The notes beneath the pieces were generated by a model. It was not told the origin of the DNA. It did not search any database and was given only the letters and a program-made list of their open reading frames with translations. Positions 1 through 8,680 of a DNA stretch of 64,000 nucleotides are shown piece by piece. Within the stretch, counting starts at the first letter, position 1. Every line of letters starts with the position of its first letter. The DNA is from Alphaproteobacteria bacterium (GTDB lineage: Bacteria; Pseudomonadota; Alphaproteobacteria; Rs-D84): positions 60,107 to 124,106 of the forward strand of contig JAFXUI010000005.1 in assembly GCA_017535105.1 (NCBI GenBank), given 5' to 3'. Made by a program: the position numbers and the translations under genes.

Positions 1-2
1 TC

Positions 3-659
3 GGCGCATTGGATTTTTTCAATAATTGTCGCATTGATGATGAAAAACGCCGCGCAAATGCGGTCATAATCACACCTTTTCGTGTGGTGGCTGAAAATAT
101 AAATACAGACAGATTGAATAAAATTGCCGCGCCGGCGATAACATACAACGGGGAATTGACGGGGACTTTTTCCGAACGTGATGTGCCGGCACCAATGAAC
201 CTGACATTAAAGCAGGGGGCGTTGGTTGTTTTTGTTAAAAATGGTGATAAGTGGCATAACGGTTCAATGGGGATTGTCGAACGCCTTGGCATACACGAAA
301 TAATCGTCCAGTTGTTAAACAAAACACGTGATGTAGTGGTTGTACGGCCGGAAAAGTGGCAAAAAATAGAATATTCGCGCGATGAAAATGACCGAATCCA
401 AGAAAACGAAGTTGGTTCATATAAACAGTTTCCATTAAATCTGGGCTATGCGATGACGATACACAAGGCCCAGGGTAAAACATTGGACGCGGTTGTTGTT
501 GATATTTCGCGTGGCGCATTTGCGCATGGACAAACTTATGTTGCGTTGTCACGAACACGTGATGCGGCCGATATGCATATTGCAAATCCATTACGTCCAC
601 GCGATGTAATTTTTGATAATCGCGTCACTGATTTTATAAAAAATATATGTGATTTTTAG
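3..659 (+). CDS. PIF1/RecD-like DNA helicase, C-terminal part (5' end outside window)
   Basis: The reading frame is already open at the left edge, so this is the C-terminal part of a longer gene; a TTG at position 9 is not a believable start. The visible end matches the last motifs of superfamily 1B helicases of the PIF1/RecD2 group. It has a TPFRVVAENIN segment like motif IV, a KNGDKWHNGSMG beta-barrel region, then GYAMTIHKAQGKTLDAV and YVALSRTRDA, which are motifs V and VI that couple ATP hydrolysis to DNA unwinding. Family members unwind 5'-3' in repair or recombination. The Walker A part lies outside the window, so the exact subfamily is open. Confidence 0.8.
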   Translation, partial: GALDFFNNCRIDDEKRRANAVIITPFRVVAENINTDRLNKIAAPAITYNGELTGTFSERDVPAPMNLTLKQGALVVFVKNGDKWHNGSMGIVERLGIHEIIVQLLNKTRDVVVVRPEKWQKIEYSRDENDRIQENEVGSYKQFPLNLGYAMTIHKAQGKTLDAVVVDISRGAFAHGQTYVALSRTRDAADMHIANPLRPRDVIFDNRVTDFIKNICDF

Positions 660-679
660 GGGTGTTTTTTGATGCGTTT

Positions 680-1066
680 TTATAACGCCTTTTTCATGAT
701 AATTGCGTCAACACCATCATAGTATTTTGGACGCTTTCCGGCCACCAAAAACCCCATTTTTTCATACAGTTTTATTGCTGGATAATTTACTTCATTAACT
801 TCTAAAAACACATTGACAACATTTTGTTTTTTTAATTCTTGTTCCATTAAAATTATCATCGTTTCGGCGATACCATTACGGCGTGCGTCGGGTGCCACAC
901 CAATGGTGATAATTTCGGCTTCATCTGCGACAACGCGCCACACGATAAAACCGTTTTTTGACGACACAATTTCGCACCCAGATTTCTTTAATTCCATAAA
1001 GTCATTTTCCGACCATGGTTTATCTGGAAAGCATTGTTTATGAAGAGCGACAATTTCATTTAACAT
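680..1066 (-). CDS. rimI: Ribosomal-protein-alanine N-acetyltransferase (RimI, GNAT family)
   Basis: A GNAT acetyltransferase of 128 residues, the usual RimI size. RimI transfers acetyl from acetyl-CoA to the N-terminus of ribosomal protein S18. The acetyl-CoA loop is seen as ITIGVAPDARRNGIAETMI (R-x-x-G-x-A), followed by VFLEVNEVNYPAIKLYEKMGF, the typical beta5-alpha4 signature, and YYDGVDAIIMKK at the end. The start is placed at the Met of MLNEIV because the longer frame reads about 29 unrelated residues through the upstream gene. It overlaps that gene by 11 bp and closes an operon with tsaB, a frequent neighbour. The exact substrate is family inference. Confidence 0.85.
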   Translation of the reverse strand: MLNEIVALHKQCFPDKPWSENDFMELKKSGCEIVSSKNGFIVWRVVADEAEIITIGVAPDARRNGIAETMIILMEQELKKQNVVNVFLEVNEVNYPAIKLYEKMGFLVAGKRPKYYDGVDAIIMKKAL

Positions 1067-1373
1067 GTTCGTTTTTTCTGTTCCATTTGCGTTGCATTTT
1101 ATGATACATACGCTTTGCGAATTTTTCGTCCAAACTGTTACTGAAATACCCATCGCGTAATTTTCTGTCCGTTGGAATAAGGCTTACATAATATTGCGTG
1201 TTTTGTGATTTCGGTTTAGACATCAGGTATGAATCAACCTGAAAATCTGGGGTTACAACAGAAAATCGGTCCATAAACTTATATGTTTTATGATATATTG
1301 TGTTGGACCGTACCAGTGCGCGTATTCGCAGATGAGTTTTAATTTGTGCCAGTTTATTAGATATATTCGTCAT
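1056..1373 (-). CDS. Small unknown protein, paralogue of the next two ORFs in this operon
   Basis: A predicted basic protein of 105 residues with no domain I recognise. Its C-terminal part (a DRKLRDGYF stretch and FAKRMYHKMQRKWNRK) lines up by eye with FADKVYNKMLKHY of the gene at 1388-1765 and with the end of the gene at 2309-2695, so the three look like diverged paralogues around tsaB. The start is chosen at MTNISNK, because AAGG lies 7-10 bases upstream within a 24-bp sequence repeated before the neighbouring gene. It overlaps rimI by 11 bp. No Cys pair is present, unlike its neighbour. The function is unknown. Confidence 0.6.
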   Translation of the reverse strand: MTNISNKLAQIKTHLRIRALVRSNTIYHKTYKFMDRFSVVTPDFQVDSYLMSKPKSQNTQYYVSLIPTDRKLRDGYFSNSLDEKFAKRMYHKMQRKWNRKNEHVK

Positions 1374-1394
1374 CTTATTTACCTTGCTTATCTG
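1371..1394 (-). repeat. 24-bp repeat carrying ribosome binding site and start codon, copy 1
   Basis: Reads as CAAATAAGCAAGGTAAATAA plus ATG, with two mismatches between this copy and the one at 1763-1786. It contains the AAGG Shine-Dalgarno and the ATG of the gene that follows. Each copy sits over the end of the upstream gene, so both junctions look like products of one duplication. Confidence 0.7.
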
Positions 1395-1765
1395 CACACC
1401 GGGCAACCGTGTTGTTTTATATAGTGTTTCAACATTTTGTTGTAAACCTTGTCCGCAAAATCACCATGTTTATAATTTATGTCGTATAAACTGCATAATT
1501 TACAAAATGTTCTGTTTTTGTCTGCGTCGGTGCATGTAAAGAAATAACGTGTTGTGTTGTCCTTATGTTGATATTTGGTAAGGCACGCTTCTAATCTGCG
1601 TGTGTCGTTCCAAATGCGCACAATATGCCTTGTGCCAACCGGATAGCCATTTTCGGAAAGTTCGGCCTGTTTGTCGTATTCTATGGATTTCTTGTTTTCC
1701 TTGATGAAATCCAAAATTGCGCATTCAAATGGTGTATAACGAATTTGTTGAAATATGTTTGCCAT
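1388..1765 (-). CDS. Small unknown protein with C-terminal cysteine pairs
   Basis: A protein of 125 residues without a recognised domain. It has FCKLC in the middle and ends in GCPVCR, two CxxC pairs that could bind a metal or form disulfides (inference). FADKVYNKMLKHY near the end matches its downstream paralogue. The start at MANIFQQ lies one base after the tsaB stop, with an AAGG ribosome binding site inside the end of tsaB; the longer frame would overlap tsaB by 29 bases and duplicate the QISKVNK stretch that is really leader sequence. It sits between tsaB and a paralogue in the same operon. The function is unknown. Confidence 0.6.
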   Translation of the reverse strand: MANIFQQIRYTPFECAILDFIKENKKSIEYDKQAELSENGYPVGTRHIVRIWNDTRRLEACLTKYQHKDNTTRYFFTCTDADKNRTFCKLCSLYDINYKHGDFADKVYNKMLKHYIKQHGCPVCR

Positions 1766-1786
1766 TTTATTTACCTTGCTTATTTG
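1763..1786 (-). repeat. 24-bp repeat carrying ribosome binding site and start codon, copy 2
   Basis: Second copy of the element at 1371-1394. It overlaps the last codons and stop of tsaB and supplies AAGG and the ATG of the 125-residue gene. Confidence 0.7.
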
Positions 1787-2312
1787 TTTCGACATAACTT
1801 GGACGCAGATACATTGGAATTACCGGTTCGCCGGTGTTTGCTTTCAATTTTTGTTGAACAATTTGAACGCCCTGTTTTAAATCAAATGGTTTATGCCCAA
1901 CGGTACGTGGCCATTCCATTTGCTTGGTTTCAATTTCATCAATTGACATAGTGCAGGGCGCCAATGTGTTCGCGCCGACAAAGAAATCACCGTGTCCAGA
2001 TTCAATCGCAACAAACGCGTCCGGCGTTGCCGCCAAATACAATTCAAATGCGTTGATTGGAACAACCGGAATATTTAATCCCATCGCCAAACCCTTGGCA
2101 TATGCGATGCCGATACGAATGCCGGTAAAACTGCCGGGACCAACGACAACACCAATTGCGGTAATGTCGCCCCAAGTTGCGCCACATTCGGCAATGAATT
2201 TTTCCGTTTCGGTGGGCAAAGCCAATGATTGTTTGTCGGTTGTGACACGTTTGTATTGATTATCCAACACAAACTCCAAATCGGCCGAAGAAGAGTTTAT
2301 TATTAAAATCAT
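1767..2312 (-). CDS. tsaB: tRNA threonylcarbamoyladenosine biosynthesis protein TsaB
   Basis: An ASKHA-fold protein of 181 residues, partner of TsaD and TsaE in making t6A37 in tRNAs that read ANN codons; tsaD is also in this window. The family signatures MILIINSSSADLEFVL and VVVGPGSFTGIRIGIAYAKGLA are clear, and the C-terminus is a short tail (VIPMYLRPSYVE) as in TsaB. The start is the ATG that overlaps the upstream stop by four bases (ATGA), preferred over an ATG four codons earlier. It is shorter than many TsaB proteins (about 230 residues) but no core block is missing. It belongs to the lon-like to rimI operon. Confidence 0.9.
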   Translation of the reverse strand: MILIINSSSADLEFVLDNQYKRVTTDKQSLALPTETEKFIAECGATWGDITAIGVVVGPGSFTGIRIGIAYAKGLAMGLNIPVVPINAFELYLAATPDAFVAIESGHGDFFVGANTLAPCTMSIDEIETKQMEWPRTVGHKPFDLKQGVQIVQQKLKANTGEPVIPMYLRPSYVETNKQGK

Positions 2313-2695
2313 TTTTGTTTCCAATTATCGAACAGTTGATATAACATTTTGGACCCGATTTCACCAGGTCTTTCAATCGGGAAATAGCGTTTGTTCATAA
2401 CAACACAAGAATATACCGCCGGCATAATTACATTGTTGTCGGGCAAACTATCCACCTTTCTTTTTATCACAGAAATGTTATACAGGTTGGTGTGTACCAA
2501 CATACAATAATCAACAAAACCGCCATCGGCCACGTTGAACAATTTGCCTCTTTCTATGCGATTTGACCACGGGTTTTTGTGAAAGTCATCTTGGATAAAA
2601 TCATACAACAGAAGATCGTATTTGGTTTTCGCGTCTAATTTAGTTTCGTCAACCTTGGTTCCTGTTGCTGTTTTGTTATTCATTTTGTCGTTCAT
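2309..2695 (-). CDS. Unknown protein between the Lon-like ATPase and tsaB
   Basis: A predicted soluble protein of 128 residues with no recognised domain. It is translationally coupled on both sides: its ATG overlaps the lon-like stop (ATGA) and its stop overlaps the tsaB start (ATGA). It is not a displaced Lon protease domain, as no PKDGPSAG serine motif or catalytic lysine block is present. The last 40 residues (VYSCVVMNKRYF, then KMLYQLFDNWKQK) resemble the ends of the two small ORFs further down, suggesting one small family spread around tsaB. The N-terminus is Lys/Thr/Asp-rich and probably disordered. The function is unknown. Confidence 0.65.
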   Translation of the reverse strand: MNDKMNNKTATGTKVDETKLDAKTKYDLLLYDFIQDDFHKNPWSNRIERGKLFNVADGGFVDYCMLVHTNLYNISVIKRKVDSLPDNNVIMPAVYSCVVMNKRYFPIERPGEIGSKMLYQLFDNWKQK

Positions 2696-4449
2696 AACCG
2701 CACCCCAAATCCAATCTTTTTATTCAATCCAACCGAGTGGTGAACCGACAATAATTCATCAATTTTGGCAATGGTAAAGTCCGTTGGAGCGTCATTGCCG
2801 TCATTTTTCAGTAACGCACGGCGTAACATTGCGGTTATTTCACGTTGTAATTCACGGACGCCTTCTTCGCTTGTGTAATTTTGAATAATATGGCGAATAG
2901 CATCGTCCGAAATAGTGATGTTTTCAAATGCCCAGCCAGTGTCGTGTGCCGCACGCTTGATTAAATGCTCGCGTGCGATACGGACCTTGTCGTCCATGCT
3001 GTACCCTGGAATTTCAATAATTTCCATACGGTCTTTTAATGCACTTGAAATATTCAATGAATTTGCCGTTGCGATAAACAGAACGTTAGACAAGTCGAAA
3101 TCAACCTCTAAATAATGGTCTCGGAAAGATTTGTTTTGTTCGGGGTCCAAAATTTCCAATAATGCGGACTCTGGATCGCCACGCCAATCGCGTCCCATTT
3201 TATCAATTTCGTCCAGCACGATAACCGGATTATTTGCCTTGCAACGCTTTAATGCGTCCATAATACGACCCGTTTGTGCACCGATATATGTTTTGCGATG
3301 ACCGCGGAAATGCGCTTCGTCTGAAATACCACCCAGTGATATGCGTTGATATTTCCGGCCCAACGCCGCCGCAATAGATTTACCAAGCGATGTTTTACCA
3401 ACGCCCGGTGCACCAACGAAACACAAAATGCTGCCCTGGTTTTTGCCGGTCTTTTTCATAACGGCGATATGTTCCAAAATGCGTTCTTTGACCGCGTCCA
3501 TACCGGTATGTTCGCTGTCCAATACCGCACGTGCGGTTTTCAGGTCAATCGGTTGAATATCCATTTTATCCCATGGCATAGACAGCAATTCGTCCAAATA
3601 TGCTTTTAACAGGCCGCCTTCGTTCGACATTGGGGACAATGTGCGCATACGCCGCCATTCAGACATTGCTTTTTCTTTCGCTTCATCGGGCATTGCGGAT
3701 TTTTCAATACGGCCACGCATATTTTCGGCATCCATTTCTTCGTTGTCTTCGCCCATTTCATGCTGGATAGCGCGCATCTTTTCCTGTAAAATCGCTTCGC
3801 GGCGACCTTTTTCCATTTGCTGATTGATACGGCGGTTGATTGAATCTTCAATCTTCATCGTTTCCGCCATAAGATTCACTTGTTCCAGCAAAATGATAAG
3901 TTTTTCACGCCAAGTCGGTGCGCAAAGAATATTGATTGCAACATCTGTTTCCACGTCCAGCATTTGTACAACCGCATCAACAAATGCGGGCAGGGGGTAA
4001 TTTTGTACCACCGCGCGCAGTTTATCCATCTTGAATTTGCGCGATGCGGACATTGCTTGGATATTATTGGCAATTTTATCACGCAGGGCGATTGTTTGGT
4101 CAAATTCACTGTCGTCTAAAATCTCAATCTGGGAAACTTCGCCCATAAATATACCATTTTCGACGGTGATGTCGGAAATACGTACCGCGTTTGTTGTACG
4201 CACAATTGCGTGTAATGAACCGTCCGGCATACGTAAAACTTGGGCGATTTCGCCAATTGTACCGACATTATAAACATCTTCGGGACTTGCGGGGTACGAC
4301 CAACTGTGTTGCGCAGTCAGCACGATATTTTTACCGCTGTTTGCGGCCGCTTCGATACATGCCACCGAAAGTGGATTATCGATGTATACAGGCACAGTTA
4401 AACCCGGATTTACGACCAAATCGCGAAAAGGTAAAATGTATTCTTTCAT
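2692..4449 (-). CDS. lon: Lon-like AAA+ ATPase lacking the C-terminal protease domain
   Basis: 585 residues against about 780-820 for complete bacterial Lon. Visible in order are the LON substrate-binding domain (1-190, starting ILPFRDLVVNPGLTVPVYI), the helical linker with IEDSINRRINQQMEKGRRE (about 200-260), and a full AAA+ module. The module has Walker A GAPGVGKTSL (346-355), Walker B VIVLDEIDK (409-417), sensor 1 ATAN, arginine finger region KDRME, and sensor 2 GVREL. The frame then stops after a short stretch where Lon continues into its Ser-Lys protease domain. No protease domain is found in the next gene or another frame. ATP-driven unfolding could remain but proteolysis should not. 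It heads the tsaB-rimI operon. Confidence 0.85.
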   Translation of the reverse strand: MKEYILPFRDLVVNPGLTVPVYIDNPLSVACIEAAANSGKNIVLTAQHSWSYPASPEDVYNVGTIGEIAQVLRMPDGSLHAIVRTTNAVRISDITVENGIFMGEVSQIEILDDSEFDQTIALRDKIANNIQAMSASRKFKMDKLRAVVQNYPLPAFVDAVVQMLDVETDVAINILCAPTWREKLIILLEQVNLMAETMKIEDSINRRINQQMEKGRREAILQEKMRAIQHEMGEDNEEMDAENMRGRIEKSAMPDEAKEKAMSEWRRMRTLSPMSNEGGLLKAYLDELLSMPWDKMDIQPIDLKTARAVLDSEHTGMDAVKERILEHIAVMKKTGKNQGSILCFVGAPGVGKTSLGKSIAAALGRKYQRISLGGISDEAHFRGHRKTYIGAQTGRIMDALKRCKANNPVIVLDEIDKMGRDWRGDPESALLEILDPEQNKSFRDHYLEVDFDLSNVLFIATANSLNISSALKDRMEIIEIPGYSMDDKVRIAREHLIKRAAHDTGWAFENITISDDAIRHIIQNYTSEEGVRELQREITAMLRRALLKNDGNDAPTDFTIAKIDELLSVHHSVGLNKKIGFGVRL

Positions 4450-4494
4450 AGTAATTTTAAATATAGAATATTTTTCTGAGTTTTCAAGAGATAA

Positions 4495-4520
4495 AAAAAC
4501 ACCGCAATCGCGGTGTTTTT
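4495..4520 (-). terminator. Rho-independent terminator
   Basis: Stem of 11 bp (AAAAACACCGC / GCGGTGTTTTT) with a 4-base loop. On the minus strand it follows the small membrane-protein gene at 4536-4766 and separates it from the Lon-like operon. Confidence 0.8.
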
Positions 4521-4535
4521 CGATTGTTTTAACGT

Positions 4536-4766
4536 TTAACGATGACGATAACCACCGTTGTTATGCTGTTGCGCAGCGCCACTGGAACGTTTTGATAAAT
4601 AGCGTGCCGCAATCAAAACAAACCATTCCAAAGACAAACCGGCCAACCCAGCCATAATTTGTTCAGCATTCAATGTCGCAAATACGAATACCATTTGTGC
4701 GATAAATCCAATGTACAAAATACCGAAAACGCCGGTAAAGAACACTTTTTTGACTTTTCCAAACAT
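4536..4766 (-). CDS. Small two-helix membrane protein of unknown function
   Basis: 76 residues with two hydrophobic segments (about 9-32 and 38-57), so probably an inner-membrane hairpin, ending in a Ser/Gln/Asn/His/Arg-rich tail (SKRSSGAAQQHNNGG). A good ribosome binding site, AAAGGGG, lies six bases before the ATG, and a strong hairpin terminator follows. It lies directly downstream of the tmRNA gene on the same strand and may share its transcript, since I see no separate strong promoter in the short gap. No family is recognised. Confidence 0.7.
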   Translation of the reverse strand: MFGKVKKVFFTGVFGILYIGFIAQMVFVFATLNAEQIMAGLAGLSLEWFVLIAARYLSKRSSGAAQQHNNGGYRHR

Positions 4767-4795
4767 AGTTTCCCCTTTTAATTTATCATTATTTG

Positions 4796-5119
4796 TTGTT
4801 CAAAGTGCTGGATTCTGGTGCCAGGTTCCAGCGGACCCCGCAAAAGCTTAAACGAACGCAACCGACAATTGCCAGCCACATTCAAACGCCATATTAGGCA
4901 GCCATTGCAAGGCGAACGTTGTCGTTCGCAGCGATTCTATCGCCATTCAGTTTTTATTTGGTCTTTAACGACACCACGTCGGATTCAACCAATTTGTCTT
5001 TCGTCATCTGTCGAAGCTATAACACCCCCGTATGTATTATTGGTGGAGGTGCCGGGTACCGCCCCCGGGTCCAAAATGATTATTGCACAACGGCTTCAGA
5101 ATCATCATCGCTTGCGCGA
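4796..5119 (-). ncRNA. ssrA: tmRNA, circularly permuted two-piece form (ssrA)
   Basis: tmRNA rescues stalled ribosomes and tags the nascent protein. Read on the minus strand, the acceptor piece comes first and ends in CACCTCCACCA at 5041. A short spacer (5030-5040) is removed, and the coding piece begins GGGGGTGTTATAGC at 5029. GGGGGTG pairs with CACCTCC to rebuild the acceptor stem. The tag frame (4894-4932) encodes AANDNVRLAMAA and a TAA stop, ending in the AA expected for ClpXP/ClpAP recognition. GATTCTG in the acceptor piece pairs with CAGAATC near the end of the coding piece, as in helix P2. This permuted layout is known from alphaproteobacteria. The outer ends are approximate. Confidence 0.93.
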
Positions 5120-5126
5120 CCCATAA

Positions 5127-6863
<1,737 letters not shown>

Positions 6864-6868
6864 TCATT

Positions 6869-6897
6869 TTGATTTTTTGTGCGCTGGCTGGTAAAAT
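6869..6897 (+). promoter_or_regulatory. Rubrerythrin promoter
   Basis: TTGATT (6869-6874), a 17-base spacer and TAAAAT (6892-6897) preceded by TGG as an extended -10. It gives a leader of about 35 bases with AAAAGGAG before the ATG. Confidence 0.6.
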
Positions 6898-6937
6898 AAA
6901 ACGAATTTTAATAAACTAAGTAAAAGGAGAACATAAA

Positions 6938-7564
6938 ATGGCATTGTCATTAAAAGGTACACAAACCGAAAAGAATTTATTGATTGCGTTTGCGGGCGAA
7001 TCCCAGGCGCGTAATCGTTACAGTTTCTTTGCGTCCAAGGCCAAAGACGAAGGTTTCCAAGCAATCAGCAAAATATTTTTGGAAACAGCCGAACAAGAAC
7101 GCGAACACGCGTCACGTTTGTTTAAGTTTTTGGAAGGGGGCGAAATTGAAATAACCGCTTCTTTCCCAGCGGGCAAAATCGGCACAACACTGGAAAATCT
7201 GCAAGCTGCCGCATTTGGTGAACACGAAGAAAATACAAATATGTATCCAAAATTCGCACAAATTGCCGCCCAAGAAGGTTTTGATGCAATCGCATCGGTC
7301 TTGAAAAACATCGGTTATGCGGAACGTTATCATGAATCACGTTTTCGCGCATTGATTGACGCGATTGAAAACGGCACATTGTTCAAGCAAGATAAAATCG
7401 TTATGTGGCGTTGTACAAACTGCGGTATGTGGCACATTGGAACCGAGGCACCAAAGGTTTGCCCGGCATGCCTGCACCCCCAGGGGTATTTCATCAGCGA
7501 AGGTACAATATCGCGCTGTGATACGAACGAAGGGTTCTGTGAATATTCGAACATTGAAGAATAA
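6938..7564 (+). CDS. rbr: Rubrerythrin (peroxide-reducing diiron protein)
   Basis: 208 residues. The ferritin-like diiron domain comes first (FAGESQARNRY, AEQEREHA, FGEHEENTNMYP, ERYHESRF supply the Glu/His ligands). A rubredoxin-like FeS4 domain follows, with C-x2-C (RCTNCGMW) and C-x2-C (KVCPAC). Rubrerythrins reduce hydrogen peroxide in anaerobes and microaerophiles. A further CDTNEGFCEYSN tail after the rubredoxin domain holds two extra Cys and is unusual. It has a strong AAAAGGAG ribosome binding site, its own promoter and a shared convergent terminator, so it is monocistronic. The partner reductase is not in the window. Confidence 0.95.
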   Translation: MALSLKGTQTEKNLLIAFAGESQARNRYSFFASKAKDEGFQAISKIFLETAEQEREHASRLFKFLEGGEIEITASFPAGKIGTTLENLQAAAFGEHEENTNMYPKFAQIAAQEGFDAIASVLKNIGYAERYHESRFRALIDAIENGTLFKQDKIVMWRCTNCGMWHIGTEAPKVCPACLHPQGYFISEGTISRCDTNEGFCEYSNIEE

Positions 7565-7567
7565 AGA

Positions 7568-7589
7568 AAACCGCCCGTTTGGGCGGTTT
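7568..7589. terminator. Bidirectional terminator
   Basis: AAACCGCCC / GGGCGGTTT with a GTTT loop, between the convergent rubrerythrin and PPOX-like genes. Confidence 0.85.
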
Positions 7590-7590
7590 C

Positions 7591-8016
7591 TTATTTAATC
7601 TTGTCGCTTACAATTTCACCACCAGAATAATATTTATATCCGTCTGGGATAAATGCCATCAGTCCCCAATTTGGGTCATCTGGTCCCGTATAGCCAAACA
7701 TTTTATAAGAATCGTTCCAATAATTGCCACGTTCAACAATGTTATCTTCTATTTTCATTTGACCAAACAGCCGTACAGAACGGTGGGTTTGCGGGTCATA
7801 AAAATACAAACATATCTTTGGGTTCTTTTTCAATTGTTCCATTTTTGGTGAATAGATACCCGTTAAAAAGTGCAAATATAAATTTTCCGCCTTTTCATTC
7901 ATGGTGTTCATTAAATGGCGAATTTCTGGATATTTTTCTTGGTTTATTGTTGCCATATACACAAACGGGCACGAATGCACAATGCCCAAAATATGATTCA
8001 ATACTTCAATTGTCAT
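7591..8016 (-). CDS. Pyridoxamine 5'-phosphate oxidase-fold (PPOX) flavin-binding family protein
   Basis: 141 residues with the split-barrel pattern of the general-stress-protein-26/PPOX group. It begins with a helix and a strand (FVYMATINQEKYPEIRHLM) with the usual start of a flavin site. HFLTGIYSPKMEQLKKNPKICLYFYDP is the typical 'S-x-K-x-x-x-L-x-x-N-P' block, then SVRLFGQMKI. Such proteins bind FMN or F420 and reduce or protect against small molecules; the substrate here is not known. GGGGGAAATT ahead of the ATG is a clear ribosome binding site. It is convergent with rubrerythrin. Confidence 0.8.
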   Translation of the reverse strand: MTIEVLNHILGIVHSCPFVYMATINQEKYPEIRHLMNTMNEKAENLYLHFLTGIYSPKMEQLKKNPKICLYFYDPQTHRSVRLFGQMKIEDNIVERGNYWNDSYKMFGYTGPDDPNWGLMAFIPDGYKYYSGGEIVSDKIK

Positions 8017-8090
8017 AATTTCCCCCTTTGGTTGTACGGCAGAGTATATAACCCGCTGGGGAAATTTGTTATCGGAACGAAATCACAAAA

Positions 8091-8543
8091 CTATTTTTCA
8101 AGTTCATCAAGAATGGTGTTCAATTTGCGCAATGAACTGTTCGCGCAACCGCGCCCGCGCCAAGACATAATCTCGTCTCCGGTTTTCTGGTCTGCAATTG
8201 AAACATTAAAGTTCCACCACCAAAAGCCATTAAACACACACCAAACCGGATTAAAGGTTTCACTGCGTTCAGATGTTTTTATAACATATCTTGCATTGCT
8301 TGGGACATTGTTGCGTTCAATGTCGCCATCAAACCCGTCACCGTCAAAAGATGTGTTGGTTGTAAGTTTTCCAACAACAACCTTGTATCCGCGTTGTTCA
8401 AGGGCTTCTTTGATTCCGCGTTTCATTCCGTATCCGCCACGTTGTGCATAAACAACCTTGGTTTTATCCATTGTGTGTGGTTTGACATAAACACTGTTAC
8501 ACGCGGCAAGTAATAAAATTGGAATCAAAAGGAACTTTTTCAT
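8091..8543 (-). CDS. Predicted lipoprotein of unknown function
   Basis: 150 residues. MKKFLLIPILLLAAC is a type II signal peptide with lipobox LAAC; Cys15 would be lipidated. The mature part is small, with a GGYGMKRGIKEALEQRGYKVVVG start and an unusual aromatic stretch FNGFWWWNF, which may form beta structure. The longer frame upstream would read through tRNA-Arg and is rejected. The start is only 18 bases after the 3' end of tRNA-Arg on the same strand, so both are probably cut from one transcript. No family is recognised, though the layout suggests an outer-membrane-associated protein. Confidence 0.75.
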   Translation of the reverse strand: MKKFLLIPILLLAACNSVYVKPHTMDKTKVVYAQRGGYGMKRGIKEALEQRGYKVVVGKLTTNTSFDGDGFDGDIERNNVPSNARYVIKTSERSETFNPVWCVFNGFWWWNFNVSIADQKTGDEIMSWRGRGCANSSLRKLNTILDELEK

Positions 8544-8561
8544 ATTCGCACCCCATAAAAA

Positions 8562-8638
8562 TGGCGCACCCGGCGCGAGTCGAACGCGCAACCTTTGCCT
8601 TCGGAGGGCAACGCTCTATCCAGTTGAGCCACGGGTGC
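8562..8638 (-). tRNA. tRNA-Arg (anticodon CCG)
   Basis: 77 bases folding as a cloverleaf: acceptor GCACCCG/CGGGTGC, anticodon arm TTGCC-CTCCGAA-GGCAA giving CCG for codon CGG, T arm GCGCG-TTCGACT-CGCGC, and an encoded CCA. It has its own promoter and is followed closely by the lipoprotein gene. Confidence 0.95.
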
Positions 8639-8647
8639 TTTGCGGTA

Positions 8648-8675
8648 ATTATACGATTGTGCGGTGAAAATGCAA
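8648..8675 (-). promoter_or_regulatory. tRNA-Arg promoter
   Basis: On the minus strand TTGCAT (8670-8675), 16-base spacer, TATAAT (8648-8653), ending 9 bases before the tRNA 5' end. Confidence 0.7.
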
Positions 8676-8680
8676 GTGCG

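Noticed and set aside
2309..2695. Displaced Lon protease domain
   Set aside because: No PKDGPSAG serine motif or conserved lysine; sequence resembles the small ORFs instead.
8543..8591. Longer start for the lipoprotein
   Set aside because: It would need translation of tRNA-Arg sequence; the signal peptide starts at the later Met.
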